A DNA stretch of 64,000 nt, taken from contig CAIIXF020000004.1 of the NCBI GenBank assembly GCA_903813345.2, positions 22,817,985-22,881,984 on the forward strand, given 5' to 3'. The stretch is from Owenia fusiformis (Eukaryota; Annelida; Polychaeta; Sabellida; Oweniidae). The notes beneath the pieces were generated by a model that saw only the letters and a program-made list of their open reading frames with translations, did no database searches and was not told the DNA's origin. Made by a program: the position numbers and the translations under genes. This document shows positions 9,617 to 20,409 of the stretch, piece after piece; within the stretch, counting starts at the first letter, position 1, and each line of letters opens with the position of its first letter.

Positions 9617-10440
9617 TACCAGAATTATGGTTTCTTTTCTGATGTCATTTTCTTAGAATTTGACATATATGGGCATTGTCACGTGTGACATTGTAATTAA
9701 AACACAGTTAAATGGTTGCCTGGTAACTAAGGAAGTAAACTAACATGGTTAAATATTCAAAATGACTGTATTCACGCCTTCTATAAACTGTGAACAAAGT
9801 CAATGCGTCAGCTAGGTTATATTTGAGATCTTTGCCCCAGCTCTGCACTAGTGTTTCGTTCAGTGCACTCAATGGTCCGTTCTTTTCGCAAAATTTAATT
9901 TTTATATAGATATCCGCTGTGATTTTCTTCCGGGCTGTATAGAATCAATTTCAATAATTTTCAATGTAGTAGATATGCGTGAAACCAATAAAATAGGCCG
10001 AAATGTCAATAAAAAAGTCGGGGTCAGGAAGTAAGTAAACAAATCGGAACAGCCAAACGCTCAACCGAAAGTAGAAATGAAAAAAGTGGAAATGACATCG
10101 AAATTGACGATTTCGCAATATTCTGGTGACTTTTCATGTTCGAATCGTAATATAGACCCCAGAGCAGGGCTACTAGTTTCGAATACACCCCTTAGGTCTA
10201 GGCACAAAAGCTTACGAACCCCTCACTCCCTTCGGTCGTCCGGGGTACAGAAAACGTTTTGTGCAAAGACCTGCAGGGTGTATTCGAAACTAGTTGCCCT
10301 GCTCTTCGGTCCATATTTCTTAATTAAAAGAAAGATAGTGGTTAAAAGTTGCGAAACAAGTCATATGGTGCACACATTTAAGGCTGAAAGTTGCCATGTG
10401 CGAATATAAACTATCCAGAAAACTACATAAAATATATCAA
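9617..10440. repeat. MITE-like repeat with hairpin at 10150-10320
   Basis: The part around 10100-10320 forms a hairpin: AGAGCAGGGCTACTAG.. on the left pairs with ..CTAGTTGCCCTGCTCT on the right. The same family recurs at about 25310-25680 and 32075-32445, sharing TTCACGCCTTCTATAAACTG, TTTTCATGTTC, and GGTACAGAAAACG / GATACAGAAAACG. The ORF at 10077-10409 is a product of the hairpin and is not a gene. Confidence 0.65.
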
Positions 10441-11347
10441 TTCGCACAAAGTAGTTAGGATGTTGGTCCTAATTATTGGAAAGTTTAAGTAATTTTATTT
10501 AAAGCCAACAAAATTAGAGCAGTGCGTCCAAGATTTTGGGATCACCCCTCATATATCCTGACTTTCCTTCAAAAATATTTATTTGTAGTCACCAACTTTG
10601 AGAAACTTAGAAAACCCAGTTCGTGATTTAGTTTGATGACATTTACCTTTGACCTTGCAAATTTTACTTTTTTAGACTTCAGTAGGTCTTTGGTGATTAA
10701 AAATGTCTAAGTTTGAATCAAGAAAATCAATTTAAAAATCAATTGTTTTACCTTTCGAAGTTCAACCAAAGAATAAAGGTCAGAAAACTAAGGCCAAATT
10801 TGAATTTCTGAGAACTCGTATATAATTTTAAAAGCAATTTAAAATTTGACCTTGAAAAATTTCGAAATTTGACCTTTTTCAGTTTTTGAGCTCTAATATC
10901 TCAAAACTGGTGCAGAATTTGAATATGTAGTCAATTGTTAATATGTGTAAAACCTTTAGAGACACATATGTATTTTTACTTTCAATCAAAATTATTGATA
11001 TGAAGTCTCAAATTTTGAGAAACTTGGAAAACACAGTTTGGGATTGAATTTGATGACCTTAACCTTTGACCTTGCTAAGCAAAGGAAGAGGTGCGTATTT
11101 TGGCAAATACCCCTATGGTCAAAATGAATCATTCTTAGATGTAGCATGAAGAATATAATGTCGTAAAATTCTATGAAAAGTATTAAAGTGCTTTGGCACA
11201 CATTGGCTGAGATATGGGCCATTTAGTTCAGTAAGGTTGTATTGACTTACATGGGGCTGTGCATCATTGACTTAACATGAGGATATCAGCAGATTCCAAT
11301 AGAGGCCATTGGTTTCCATTAATTATCACAAAAATACCAAAAATACA
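10441..11347. other. AT-rich non-coding; first copy of a diverged repeat
   Basis: The segment 10664-10860 is a diverged copy of 11868-12060. Both hold ACTTTTTAGAC, GAAAATCAATTT, TTTCGAAG, AACTAAGGCCA and TTGACCTT in the same order. No gene is seen. Confidence 0.5.
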
Positions 11348-11348
11348 C

Positions 11349-11443
11349 TATGACCTGAATCGATTGCAAACTTAATAATTTCACAATATGACACAAATGG
11401 TTTATGTGCAAATATGAAGTTTGCAATCGATTCAGGTCATACT
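11349..11443. repeat. hairpin with 26 bp arms
   Basis: TATGACCTGAATCGATTGC at 11349 is repeated as its exact complement ending at 11443, with a loop of about 43 bases. This could be a small foldback element. Confidence 0.7.
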
Positions 11444-13628
11444 TAAAATTGAAAGATTGTCCATTTTTATCATTTTTTCCCTACAAAATGGCTATAGAAA
11501 AATGCTCCAAAAACAACTTTTACACTTATCAAAAATCATACAACTTTGTAATACCAAAGAATATACCATTACATTTCATTGAAGTGAAGTAACATATTTG
11601 GATAAGATGTAGGGATGCATAGGATGCAAATGGATTTTGACAGACACAAAAATACGTCCTAGTTTGGAATCTATGCCTCTACACTTCATGATTGAATTGT
11701 GACCCTAACAATCGGCCTATACATCAATACAGCGCTGAATATAGGTCAACAAGATACTAGTGTGCATATAAATGTAATAATTAAAGCAGAATACTCATTT
11801 TGAAACTCAGATGAAATATTTTTTCTCATGGGGAGATCCCAATGGAGAGTGTATATGGTCCTTTTACTTTTTAGACCTCAATGGGTATTTTGTAAACTAT
11901 TTTACCTAAATTAGGATCCAGAAAATCAATTTTAGAAATCAATTTTTTGACGTTTCGAAGGTCATTTAAGGTCTACAAAAGGTCACCGGTTAAAACTAAG
12001 GCCAGATTTGAACTTGTTAGAACTTGTAGATAATTAAAAAAATGAAAATTGACCTTCAATTTCTCAAATTTTAGGCAAATTGTGTCAAGATGGCAAAAAG
12101 CTGACACTGAAAGAATACAAATATCTGTCAATATGCAAAAATCCAGGCAAAAATATTGAAATGTGTCAGGATTCGAGAAACTTGAAAAAACTTAGATTTG
12201 ACCTAGATTTTGACCCTGATCTAGATAAAAATTCCTTTTTTCGCCAAGTTCGGACCAGGTCCTGGTAAGAGTATATAGTAGATAGTTGAAATCTAGTTGG
12301 AAGTAGGAGAAAAAGGTTAGGAAGAATTAATAATAGAAATAAATAAAAAAATGATATCTTCAAAATCAATAGGAGGCCTCTTAATAATAATCTAATGTCT
12401 TGTCATGAATCGACCCTTTTCACCATCTTAAAAAGTACAAAATGGAACTTTAGTCATCGTAATTGGTAAACCACTGTGGTTGTAAAGCTACTTCGATATG
12501 ATATAAATATAAATTATACACAAACCTTTTCAGTGTCAGTGATAGTCGGTTTAAGATGCTGGAATTTACCAAATGTCGACTCCTCCTGATAACGTTTCTA
12601 CATGTTCGTTGTTTTAAGATGATGACAACTCACTATTTAAAGTACGTAAATCAAAAATCATAATGAAATGTAACTTTCCTATTTGCATTATTACCAATCC
12701 TTATAGAAGTTCTTCGCGGAAGTATTGTACATAAAAAATGCAATATATTGGAACAATATACGTGATGAATAATCGATGGTCTCTATAGTCACGGACATCT
12801 AATACGCAGTTCTTCGAACTGCCCTGGAACTATATCTATACCAATTACCAGGACTGGCATCCAGATCCAAGTATTTTTTAAGACCGCCGACTCTCGTTGG
12901 GCTATTTATCGCTATTGACTCAGTTGTTCATATAAATTTACGTACCTTAGATGCTTTGTAATCGACGTAGATAGAAAATATTGTTTCCTAAATTGTTCTG
13001 GAAAGCGATAATTATAACTAAATGTACTTTGAACAGGTCGACTGACAAAAAAGCCGGGCTTCTGGCACGTCTCGTTCTCGCTCTCAAACAAAACGTGAAG
13101 AACGTGACGTCACTTCCGAATCATAGCATTCAAAATAAGTAGCGTTTAATTCCCAACACCATATGTAATATAGGTTGAAGATCACAGTAGAGTTTCCCAT
13201 AGGTGGCCATTATAACATTTTACCCTGTATCTTATTAACGATTAGTATCCAAGCCTAGTGCAACATACCACAGTGTTCGGGAGAGACTCGCCTAGCCTGC
13301 TATAACAATCTTACCATGGGTTGTCCACCGAATTTTTGAAATAAATAAACTTGAAGACACTAACCCCCTCTATCGTCAGATTTCTCAGTGAATTCTGGTA
13401 AAATCACCAAGGTCAAAATCACTCCGCCGCCAGCTTAAAATGAGATTTCCCACTGAACTCTGACATGTTTTCAGATAAATTAGGACCTACCCTATAAATA
13501 TTTAGTCCCGATTCACTTCCCAAACGCTAGATGGCGCTCCAATGGGGTAGGGAAGGAGAAAATGACTTTTTATTCAGAAAACCAAATCACTAACGCTAAC
13601 CGCTAATGTCCTTACTCAGGACTATATC
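11444..13628. other. non-coding stretch; second copy of the diverged repeat
   Basis: It contains the 11868-12060 repeat copy described above. The rest (12060-13628) has no long ORF, RNA gene or repeat that I can support. TE relics are likely, given the surroundings. Confidence 0.4.
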
Positions 13629-13702
13629 CATAACGGTGGTCTAGAGGGAGAATCCTCGCCTAGCACGCTGGAGGCCCGGGTTCGAATCCCGTACCCGCTC
13701 TT
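13629..13702 (+). repeat. tRNA-like sequence, SINE head or pseudo-tRNA
   Basis: It has an A-box-like GTGGTCTAGAGGGAG and a B box GGTTCGAATCC at the right spacing, and an anticodon-arm-like segment around GCCTAGCACGC. The acceptor ends do not pair, so it is not a working tRNA. Downstream, 13730-13990 is a diverged match to 17650-17875 inside a MITE. Confidence 0.55.
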
Positions 13703-14295
13703 TTATTTTTTTCGAGGTCGTTATCTTCATCGTCTAGTTTACGAATACCAAATGTCGATGTGATGTTTTAATTGATAAATACGAATTCCTTACACATTTC
13801 GTTATCTTATTGTGAAATAGCAAACTAAGAGATATCTTTACTCGCTAGGAATTAACATAATATTATTTGGAGCGATTTTAGAAAATTTTGAAACCGCCAT
13901 CTTGGTAATATTGATGACGTGATCACCATCGGTCAAGGTCAGGTCAAAAGTCATCCATCTTGCCAAAAAACGATGAAATCACGTTGAAAATAAAATATAC
14001 ACTGATCGAATATGACAAGACTCCATTGAATACAGCTGTGCAATTTACAGTCACATTTATTTTATATTTCGAAGAAATGCGTTAATGTGGCATCTGGCCA
14101 AATTTTAATCTCAGGGAACATGTATATTTGTGCATTTCTATTTAACTTAAACCACTAAAGAGGAATAATGATTAATCTGTGATGAATCGAAATCAAAATT
14201 ATAATAAAAAATAAGAGTAGCAATTATATACTGACCGGCTCGCTGTTTTACGTAAATATAAATAACAGAATTTAAAACAGATGTCATTCTTACTC
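13703..14295. other. diverged relative of the 17574-17941 MITE, then non-coding
   Basis: The segment 13730-13990 shares GATGTTTTAATTGATA, TTATCTTRWTGTGAAAT, AACATAATATTATT and AAACCGCCAT with 17650-17875. The remainder shows nothing recognisable. Confidence 0.5.
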
Positions 14296-14910
14296 TTTAG
14301 AATTTGTTTGGGCTGTTCTATTTTACTCCCCGTTTTAGATTTTATACGGTGTATGCAAACATGGGGTGTTGATTAAAATAAAAATAAATATCTAGAATGA
14401 CAATTATCAACTATAATTTAATTGCCTTCGTGTATTTCAGTGAAATATTGTTTTGTAAATCATGTTTGAACTCTTCAAAAGCAAGAAATGTGAAAGGAGA
14501 AATGTTTCAATTTTCAGGTTATTTGAAAAGTGGCGATAGATTACATGGTAGAAATCTAAATTGTACTATTAAATTTTGATGACTCATTCTATTCACCCGT
14601 GGGGTTTTCCCAATCTAATCGGATTCCCCTGTTATTAGTTGCTCATTTTACATGTACAAGTTGAAAATCTGCAAGCATGACCTAGGAATGACAATTCAAT
14701 CACATACTCTTACAAAATGACAAAATGTAAACTCAGCTAACAATATTATAAATATTTATTTTGGATGTAAACACATGAATAAATAAATAAAATAAATAAT
14801 GTCTGTACATCCATGTAATGTACTGTTACTCTATATTTTACATTTAGTCAATTTTAGACCTGAATGTTTGTGTTGATTAACTTTATAATCATATAGCAAC
14901 CTGTAACTTT

Positions 14911-15198
14911 TTACTTTTGAATGTTAATGTTAAATACTACATTTCCATTAAACATGGCACTTTGTAACACCCCACTGTGCAACACTTCAAGAGAATTGGT
15001 AGTACTGCTACTAGTGTTTTCAACATTTGTACTAAGTGTAGTATCACTATTTGGGAGGTTTTCTTTTTCTACTCCATAATTTGACAGAGTTGTACTATAG
15101 CTTTGTTTCTTTTTTCAGAAGGCTGGTTTATATATGGTTTTAAGGATTCTGTATTTTTGTGACCAGTTACATGACAAATTTCTCTGTCATTGAAATCC
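14911..15198 (-). pseudogene. Crypton recombinase, C-terminal part with active Tyr
   Basis: On the minus strand from 15198 the frame carries the final recombinase motif VTGHKNTESLKPY; its last Tyr (codon near 15133) is the expected nucleophile. The frame meets a stop at 15069-15071. A frameshift just before it would open a Ser/Thr-rich tail ending at a TAA at 14911. Upstream the frame continues at 17104, across two later insertions. It is part of the disrupted recombinase. Confidence 0.7.
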
Positions 15199-16680
15199 CA
15201 ATTGAAAAATAAAACTAATTACCAACTTATTACCAACTAATTTACAACTAATTATCAACAATTCTGCTGGCAATTGGAATTAAAGCATTAATTAAATCAA
15301 TGATAGTTATGGCCTAATTATCAGTAGCAAGTTCAACGTAAATTAACTTACAATAATGCTGATTTATGATTTTTAGTTGATAATTAAGATATGAAATGTT
15401 TGAGGGTGATAGTAAGTGGTAAATTAAAACGTTTTTGTTCTGAAGTAGATTATTGGTTGATAGTTAACATATGGGATGATTATAATGATAATTAGTCGTA
15501 AATTAGGCCCATGATTTAGAAATACAAACCCCCTAAATTTAATTTCAAGATGGTGGAAAAAGAAAACATGTGAGAGATATTTCTCTCATAAAATTGAGAA
15601 TTACAACGTGAATGGTGCGTATACTACCATGAAATTTGGTCAACATTATTATAAGGGTATGTAGAACATGAATACAATGTATGTTAAATCTTATTCACAC
15701 TTCTGTCTGAAATGTTTATGAATTAAAAAAATCTTATTGAATCAGATCATATAATATTAATCCTAGAATGCAATTTAGGTACTAACATGGGTTACCTATA
15801 TTTCACAAGTAATCCAAATGTGCTCTTCTAAATAATGATTGTTAGATCAAAGACATTTCAAAACATATTTTTGATTATATCTGTTACGTCCTTATTATGT
15901 AACATTATAGTCTAATGTTTGTGTTCTGATTTTAGTTGTAGATGGCAATAATGATGTTTTCACATGCTTTTCATGAATCTTAAAAATTTGCAAAATAGAA
16001 TAGCTTTAATAAAGAGGGGGAGAAACCCCAGGGTTCAAAGATGACATACGCTTATAATGTAAATCTGTATTGAGATGACATCGTCGCTGATTGGTTTAGC
16101 GAGTCGATCGTTGATTGGTTTAAAACTAGGTCAATTTGAAAACTTTGAAAACCAAGATGGAGGGTACGTTTTCGACAAAAGGAGGTGTGCGAAGGAGGAA
16201 ATCGTATGTCATCAATTGAATCATGGGGTTTTCCCTCCTGTTGCTGTGAAATTTCAATAGTTCAAGTTCAATGTTGTCTGTTCTGAAAGATCCTAATTAA
16301 GATGAATATTCCGTCACAAAATAGTTCAAGATGAAACAAAAATCTCCGAGTGAAGAGAAGCAAAAAAGAAGCGAGTCATTTTTGAGATGTCACAAATCTG
16401 ACTTAAACCTAACTTTCAACTAATTATCAATAGTAAGTTAGGTGATAATTAGAGATTAACTTACATCAAACTTACAACTAACTTTCAACTAATTTACGTA
16501 AATAGCTCATTTGCATATTGATGGTAGTTAATCGTTAATTAAGTTGCAAATTAAGCGTTAATTAAGTTGATAATTAGCTCATTTGCATGTGAATTTTTAC
16601 ACCTAACTTTCAACTAATTATCAATAGTAAGTTAGGTGATAATTGGAGATGATTTTCCATAGGCTTTTTTCAATTGGGAT
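15199..16680. mobile_element. DNA element with CCCAATTGAAAAA inverted ends
   Basis: The left end has CCCAATTGAAAAA and the right end TTTTTCAATTGGG. The subterminal regions are rich in short repeats of ACTAATTATCAA and TTACCAACTAATT types in both orientations (15213-15265 and 16415-16645). No transposase ORF is present. It interrupts the Crypton C-terminal frame. Its flanks are unclear, perhaps AT on both sides. Confidence 0.65.
16012..16247. mobile_element. MITE (AGAGGGGGAGAAA type), copy 1
   Basis: The left end AGAGGGGGAGAAACCCCAGG.. and right end ..TTTTCCCTCC are imperfect inverted repeats, each followed inward by GATGACATACG. It belongs to the same family as 17574-17941 and lies inside the 15199-16680 element, so it arrived later. 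The ORF at 16075-16260 is not a gene. Confidence 0.65.
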
Positions 16681-16683
16681 GCT

Positions 16684-17100
16684 TAGGGGAGGCATCAAAG
16701 GTTCAATGTCTGATAGGAAACTAAATAAATCTAGTTTTGAGTTGGACCCCCTCCCTCCCACTCAAAACTAAATACAACGAAAGTTGATTGCGGACTTTTC
16801 ACATGTTTTAGCGACTCAATTTGGACTTTCATGGGCCAGTACTATAACTTATTTATAATTCTTAAAACATGTGCCAACAACAATAGGCATAATATTCCAT
16901 GTTGCATGCATCATGGTGAAGAAGGCATCTCGGGTAAAGTCTTTATTTTTAAACCATTCCAAGGCATTTCAAGTAGAAATTGCAGAAAATTTAAATGTTG
17001 AAATTTGTCGGATAGCAAACTGAAATAGCTTTGACCCCCTCCCCCCAAACTAGATTTATTTAGTTTTCTATCAGACATTGATCTTTTGATGCCTCCCCTT
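16684..17100. mobile_element. PIF/Harbinger-like MITE with TTA target duplication
   Basis: The ends are GGGGAGGC..GCCTCCCC, with inverted arms extending about 70 bases (AATGTCTGATAG..AACTAAATAAATCTAG on both sides). TTA stands directly outside each end. A 3 bp TWA target and GGG-starting ends are typical of PIF/Harbinger. It splits the Crypton frame right after the motif ATCASLLSK. Confidence 0.8.
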
Positions 17101-17103
17101 ACT

Positions 17104-17316
17104 CAGTAAGCTTGCACATGTTGCCCTTATGCAGTGGTTGGTATACACTTTTGACAAGTTAGCATCAGAGCTAATTTTTTTCATCATATTTCCAATAGTA
17201 TTTATTCCAACTGGAGTATTTAAATACCATGGTCCAAACATCAAATGTCCTTGCTTCTTTGTGGTTGCCCTTGGGGTTAGGGTGAAGATGAGATATGTAT
17301 TTCTGAAAAGACTTAA
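17104..17316 (-). pseudogene. Crypton recombinase, catalytic core fragment
   Basis: The minus-strand frame holds GPWYLNTPVGINTIGNMM and YTNHCIRAT. The H-x-x-R box and the PLGVN-like lead are hallmarks of Crypton / DUF3504 tyrosine recombinases. The ORF extends to 17421 only because it reads into the inserted inverted copy. Confidence 0.8.
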
Positions 17317-18008
17317 CTGGGCATTCAAACATGACCGTGCTCTATTCGAATTTCTCAACCAATCAGAATGCAGCATAGCCAATATAGAACGTTCTCTAAT
17401 TCTCCATAGATGCACGACCATGCTCTATTCAATCTGCAATTTGCATTGTTTTGAGTGACGTCACATCTCAGCTGCACATCTGGGGCTCTGTCGGCCGGGG
17501 ATAGCTGTTCTTTTTTACTCCCTCCGTAACTACTGTAACTATTTATTAACTATGGCTGACTTCAAGTTTGCAGTCAAGAGGAGGGAAAGCCCCAGAGTTT
17601 AAAGATGACAGACATAGTTACCTCTCTTGCGTACCACCTTCGTTCGTTCGAATTTTCATCGGCTAGTTATCAAATACTACACTTCGATTGGATGTTTTAA
17701 TTGATATAGGCATATTCCGTACACCTTTCTTTATCTTGATGTGAAATGAGAAGCTATGATATTGGTTAACACGCCAGAAATGAACATAATATTATTCGAA
17801 GCGTATTTCGAAAATTTTAAAACCGCCATTGATGACGTCATTTGTTTGTCGACTTTTGACCAATCAGCGACGATGTCATCTCAATACAGATTTACATTAT
17901 AAGCGTATGTCATCTTTGAACCCTGGTGTTTCTCCCCCTCTGTTTGCAGTCGGTGAACTAGTCTTATTTAACGGGGAGTAAAATAGAACAGCCCAAACAA
18001 ATTCTAAA
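17317..18008 (+). mobile_element. internally deleted Crypton copy, inverted inside the Crypton
   Basis: The segment 17317-17572 is the reverse complement of 20163-20409: the Crypton 5' region including the start MADFKFAV. After a MITE (17574-17941) it resumes with GELVLF, then jumps at about 17971 to a block that is the inverse of the presumed Crypton 3' end (14298-14338). It thus looks like a 5'-plus-3' deletion derivative of the same family, inserted in the plus orientation. Confidence 0.65.
17574..17941. mobile_element. MITE (AGAGGAGGGAAA type), copy 2
   Basis: It is flanked by TTTGCAGTC on both sides (17565-17573 and 17942-17950), a clear duplication of the target. The ends AGAGGAGGGAAAGCCCCAG and the complement of AGAGGGGGAGAAACACCAG are inverted repeats, each leading to AAAGATGACA. 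It shares both ends with copy 1. Confidence 0.8.
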
Positions 18009-18105
18009 ATTTTTCCGGCCGACTTCAGAATCTTGACAGCATGCGTATTCTTCCTTCATGCCCGTTCCACAGACACGGCTTTTACTAATTTTTATGTTTG
18101 AATCG

Positions 18106-18263
18106 GAATAAATAATGATAGGCCATTCAATATGGTGAAATTCAGCACTCGTTGGACAGAATGTTAGTACAAATGCACTCACCTTCGGTTCGTGCTTTGT
18201 ACAACATTCTGTCCAACTCGTGCTGAATTTCACCATATTGAATGGACTATCATTATTTATTCC
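18106..18263. repeat. 158 bp near-perfect palindrome
   Basis: GGAATAAATAATGATAG at the left pairs with CTATCATTATTTATTCC at the right, and the arms run about 70 bases through CCATTCAATATGGTGAAATT and AGAATGTTGTAC. A small foldback element is likely. The similar GATTYAA on its two outer sides may be an old target duplication. Confidence 0.8.
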
Positions 18264-18267
18264 TTAA

Positions 18268-18672
18268 GGTTCAGCTGGAAAGTAACATTTTGGTAAAAAA
18301 TTGCTATACCTGCACATGTTATTTTCTGGTACAAAATTAAGTATGAAGACATATGTGTATTTCCTTGCTTTTTTCAGGAAAGTATCATTACACTGTCTTC
18401 TTTTAGAATATCTGGAAACAGGTCAATGGTAGCTCCTGTGTTGTCTGGAAACTTTGAAAGAAAATTTGGAAAAATAGAAAGTGTGAAATATCTGAATTTC
18501 CCGGAGTTCCCATTGAACGCCTACCAGATATTTTAAAAGAAGACAATGTAATGATACTTTTACTGAAAAAAGCAAGGAAATTGACACATGGCTTCATACT
18601 TTATTTTGTACCAGAAAATAACATGTGAAGGTATACCAATTTTTTACCAAAATGTTACTTTCCAGCTGTACC
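18268..18672. mobile_element. foldback element with TTAA target (piggyBac-like)
   Basis: The ends GGTTCAGCTGGAAAGTAAC and the complement of GGTACAGCTGGAAAGTAAC have arms of about 160 bases. TTAA lies directly outside both ends (18264-18267 and 18673-18676). It has no coding capacity and truncates Crypton exon 3. Confidence 0.8.
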
Positions 18673-18676
18673 TTAA

Positions 18677-19281
18677 ATCAATGTTACCAGTTGCACACAT
18701 AACGGGTCTTTTAGTCTCAAGTTTCTTTAGACCGTGGTCTGTTTTTGTTGCTTCGTTATAAGTCATTTCAACCATTTGATTACCATTACTGGCTGTTACG
18801 ATACGGAAACTGTCTTTCTTCAGGTCACGAAGACCTTCACGGCCTCGTCTGCCAAAATGAAGCATAATATCAAAAAACACCTTCTGTTGTAGTATACGTG
18901 GATTATCAAAATCTTTCAAATATTCCTTCAGCGATGTCATGTCCCCTTCATCAATAACCTCTTTGTGTGTTGCTGTATCTTTACCTTCTCTTTTGAGCAC
19001 CTTTATCAACCCTTTCAACACTCTATTCGCAGCAGAAAAAGTGTTCCCACTTAAATCCATGGAAATACCCCTATTGTCCAAATATCTTTGGATCCCTGCA
19101 CGAATGCTATTCAAGGCACTCTTGGAATAATTGTCACCATTTTTCTGTCGAACTGAAGCGTAGAACTCTCTGAGGTGTTCAGGAAATGATTCCGAGGAAA
19201 TCATATCATCTAAAGTCATCTTCAACTGTTCTGTACACCATTCTGGAAAGAGCATGCGAGAAATGCTATTAAGGATTGAAT
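18677..19281 (-). CDS. Crypton recombinase exon 3 (N-terminal and first catalytic Arg)
   Basis: It starts after the acceptor TATTGTAG and continues the phase left by exon 2. It holds a SAM-like core-binding domain (SKSALNSIRAGIQRYL) and the start of the catalytic domain with the first arginine (HFGRRGREGLRDLKK), then EMTYNEATKTDHG. These match DUF3504/Crypton proteins such as the QRICH1-like family. The frame ends where the TTAA foldback element entered. Confidence 0.85.
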
Positions 19282-19474
19282 CTACAATACAGTAAATGGT
19301 CATACTTTATGTGTATTATTAAGGATGGGGAAATGTACTACTTTTATATACAGTGTACATGTAGGTAAACATATTAAATCTAATTAGTGGCTTCAGATGA
19401 TATTTAAAGCTTATACATTGCATTTATATATAATCTATACATTTATACGTAACATTTTACACCGGGCATTTTAC

Positions 19475-19661
19475 CTGTTACAATTTTTATGGCCCATTTG
19501 GTTTGCGTTTTTGTTGTAGTTTCATGTCGACTGTCTTCAAGTTTTGATATTTCAGACTCGCTAGGATTATGAAACCGTGATTGTTGATTGGGCTGTTCAG
19601 GCTCTTGTATCTCACCAAGTTTGACGTCCTTGATCTCACACTCAGTGTCATTTGGCACAAT
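19475..19661 (-). CDS. Crypton recombinase exon 2
   Basis: It is bounded by the acceptor TTATTTTCAG and the donor CAG/GTAAAA on the minus strand. It has 62 codons plus one base and joins exons 1 and 3 in phase. It ends in a K-T-Q-T-K-W-A-I-K motif, the usual lead into the Crypton core-binding domain. Confidence 0.75.
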
Positions 19662-19975
19662 CTGAAAATAAAAATAGAACTGTCATGTCACATATGATAG
19701 GCCATGATACGTGTAAGCCTAGATCCACGATAGAACACTGGATCTCAAGTTCAAGTTGTTGGGGAGATGGTGATTAGACCCCGGATTAGACCTAGGCTAC
19801 ATGTATCAAATACACACACACGTAGCACAGGAGGCTCGGTAACAAGAGTTAACCCCCACCCGTGTAAGCATTCAAAACACACATACACTATCACTATACC
19901 TTTTTAAAGCTTGGAAATTACATAAATATTATGTCCTGGCAGTAATTTATAACAACGAGTAGCTTAGTAACTTAC

Positions 19976-20191
19976 CGGGACATCCTGGTCAATTTTTTCC
20001 TGGTCATCGAAATCTGACTCCGAGAGTTCTATGCATTTTAAATCACTCTCTATTGCCCGTGTCATTTCATTTTCCCCTAATTTTGAAATGAAATATACTT
20101 TATATGTTTGGTAATAAGAACGCTCCATAATAACTCTTAAATCGTCCTTAAATAAGACTAGTTCACCGACTGCAAACTTGAAGTCAGCCAT
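19976..20191 (-). CDS. Crypton recombinase exon 1
   Basis: It starts at the ATG at 20191 (MADFKFAVGELVLF) and ends at the donor CCCG/GTAAGT in phase 0, giving 72 codons. The N-terminal region is of unknown function. The start is supported by the second, inverted copy, which preserves the same ATG context at 17552. Confidence 0.7.
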
Positions 20192-20409
20192 AGTTAAATT
20201 ACAGTAGTTACGGAGGGAGTAAAAAAGAACAGCTATCCCCGGACAGAGCCCCAGATGTGCAGCTGAGATGTGACGTCACTCAAAACAATGCAAATTGCAG
20301 ATTGAATAGAGCATGGTCGTGCATCTATGGAGAATTAGAGAACGTTCTATATTGGCTATGCTGCATTCTGATTGGTTGAGAAATTCGAATATAGCACGGT
20401 CATGTTTGA

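Larger units (their letters stand above)
14296..20409 (-). mobile_element. Crypton (tyrosine recombinase transposon), nested and broken
   Basis: Read on the minus strand: a promoter and first exon at 20409-19976, then exons 2 and 3 ending at 18677, a catalytic core at 17316-17104 and a C-terminal part at 15198-14911. The 3' end near 14296 is inferred, because the block TTAGAATTTGTTTGG..CTCCCCGTTTTA (14298-14338) recurs in inverse at 17970-18008, at the end of a deleted copy. The coding pieces are separated by elements at 18268-18672, 18106-18263, 17317-18008, 16684-17100 and 15199-16680. The element cannot make a recombinase now. Confidence 0.75.

Noticed and set aside
10077-10409. 110-codon ORF
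   Set aside because: It spans both arms of a hairpin element; its frame is not kept in the related copies.
13629-13702. tRNA gene on the plus strand
   Set aside because: The promoter boxes are present, but the acceptor stem cannot form and the anticodon stem has mismatches.
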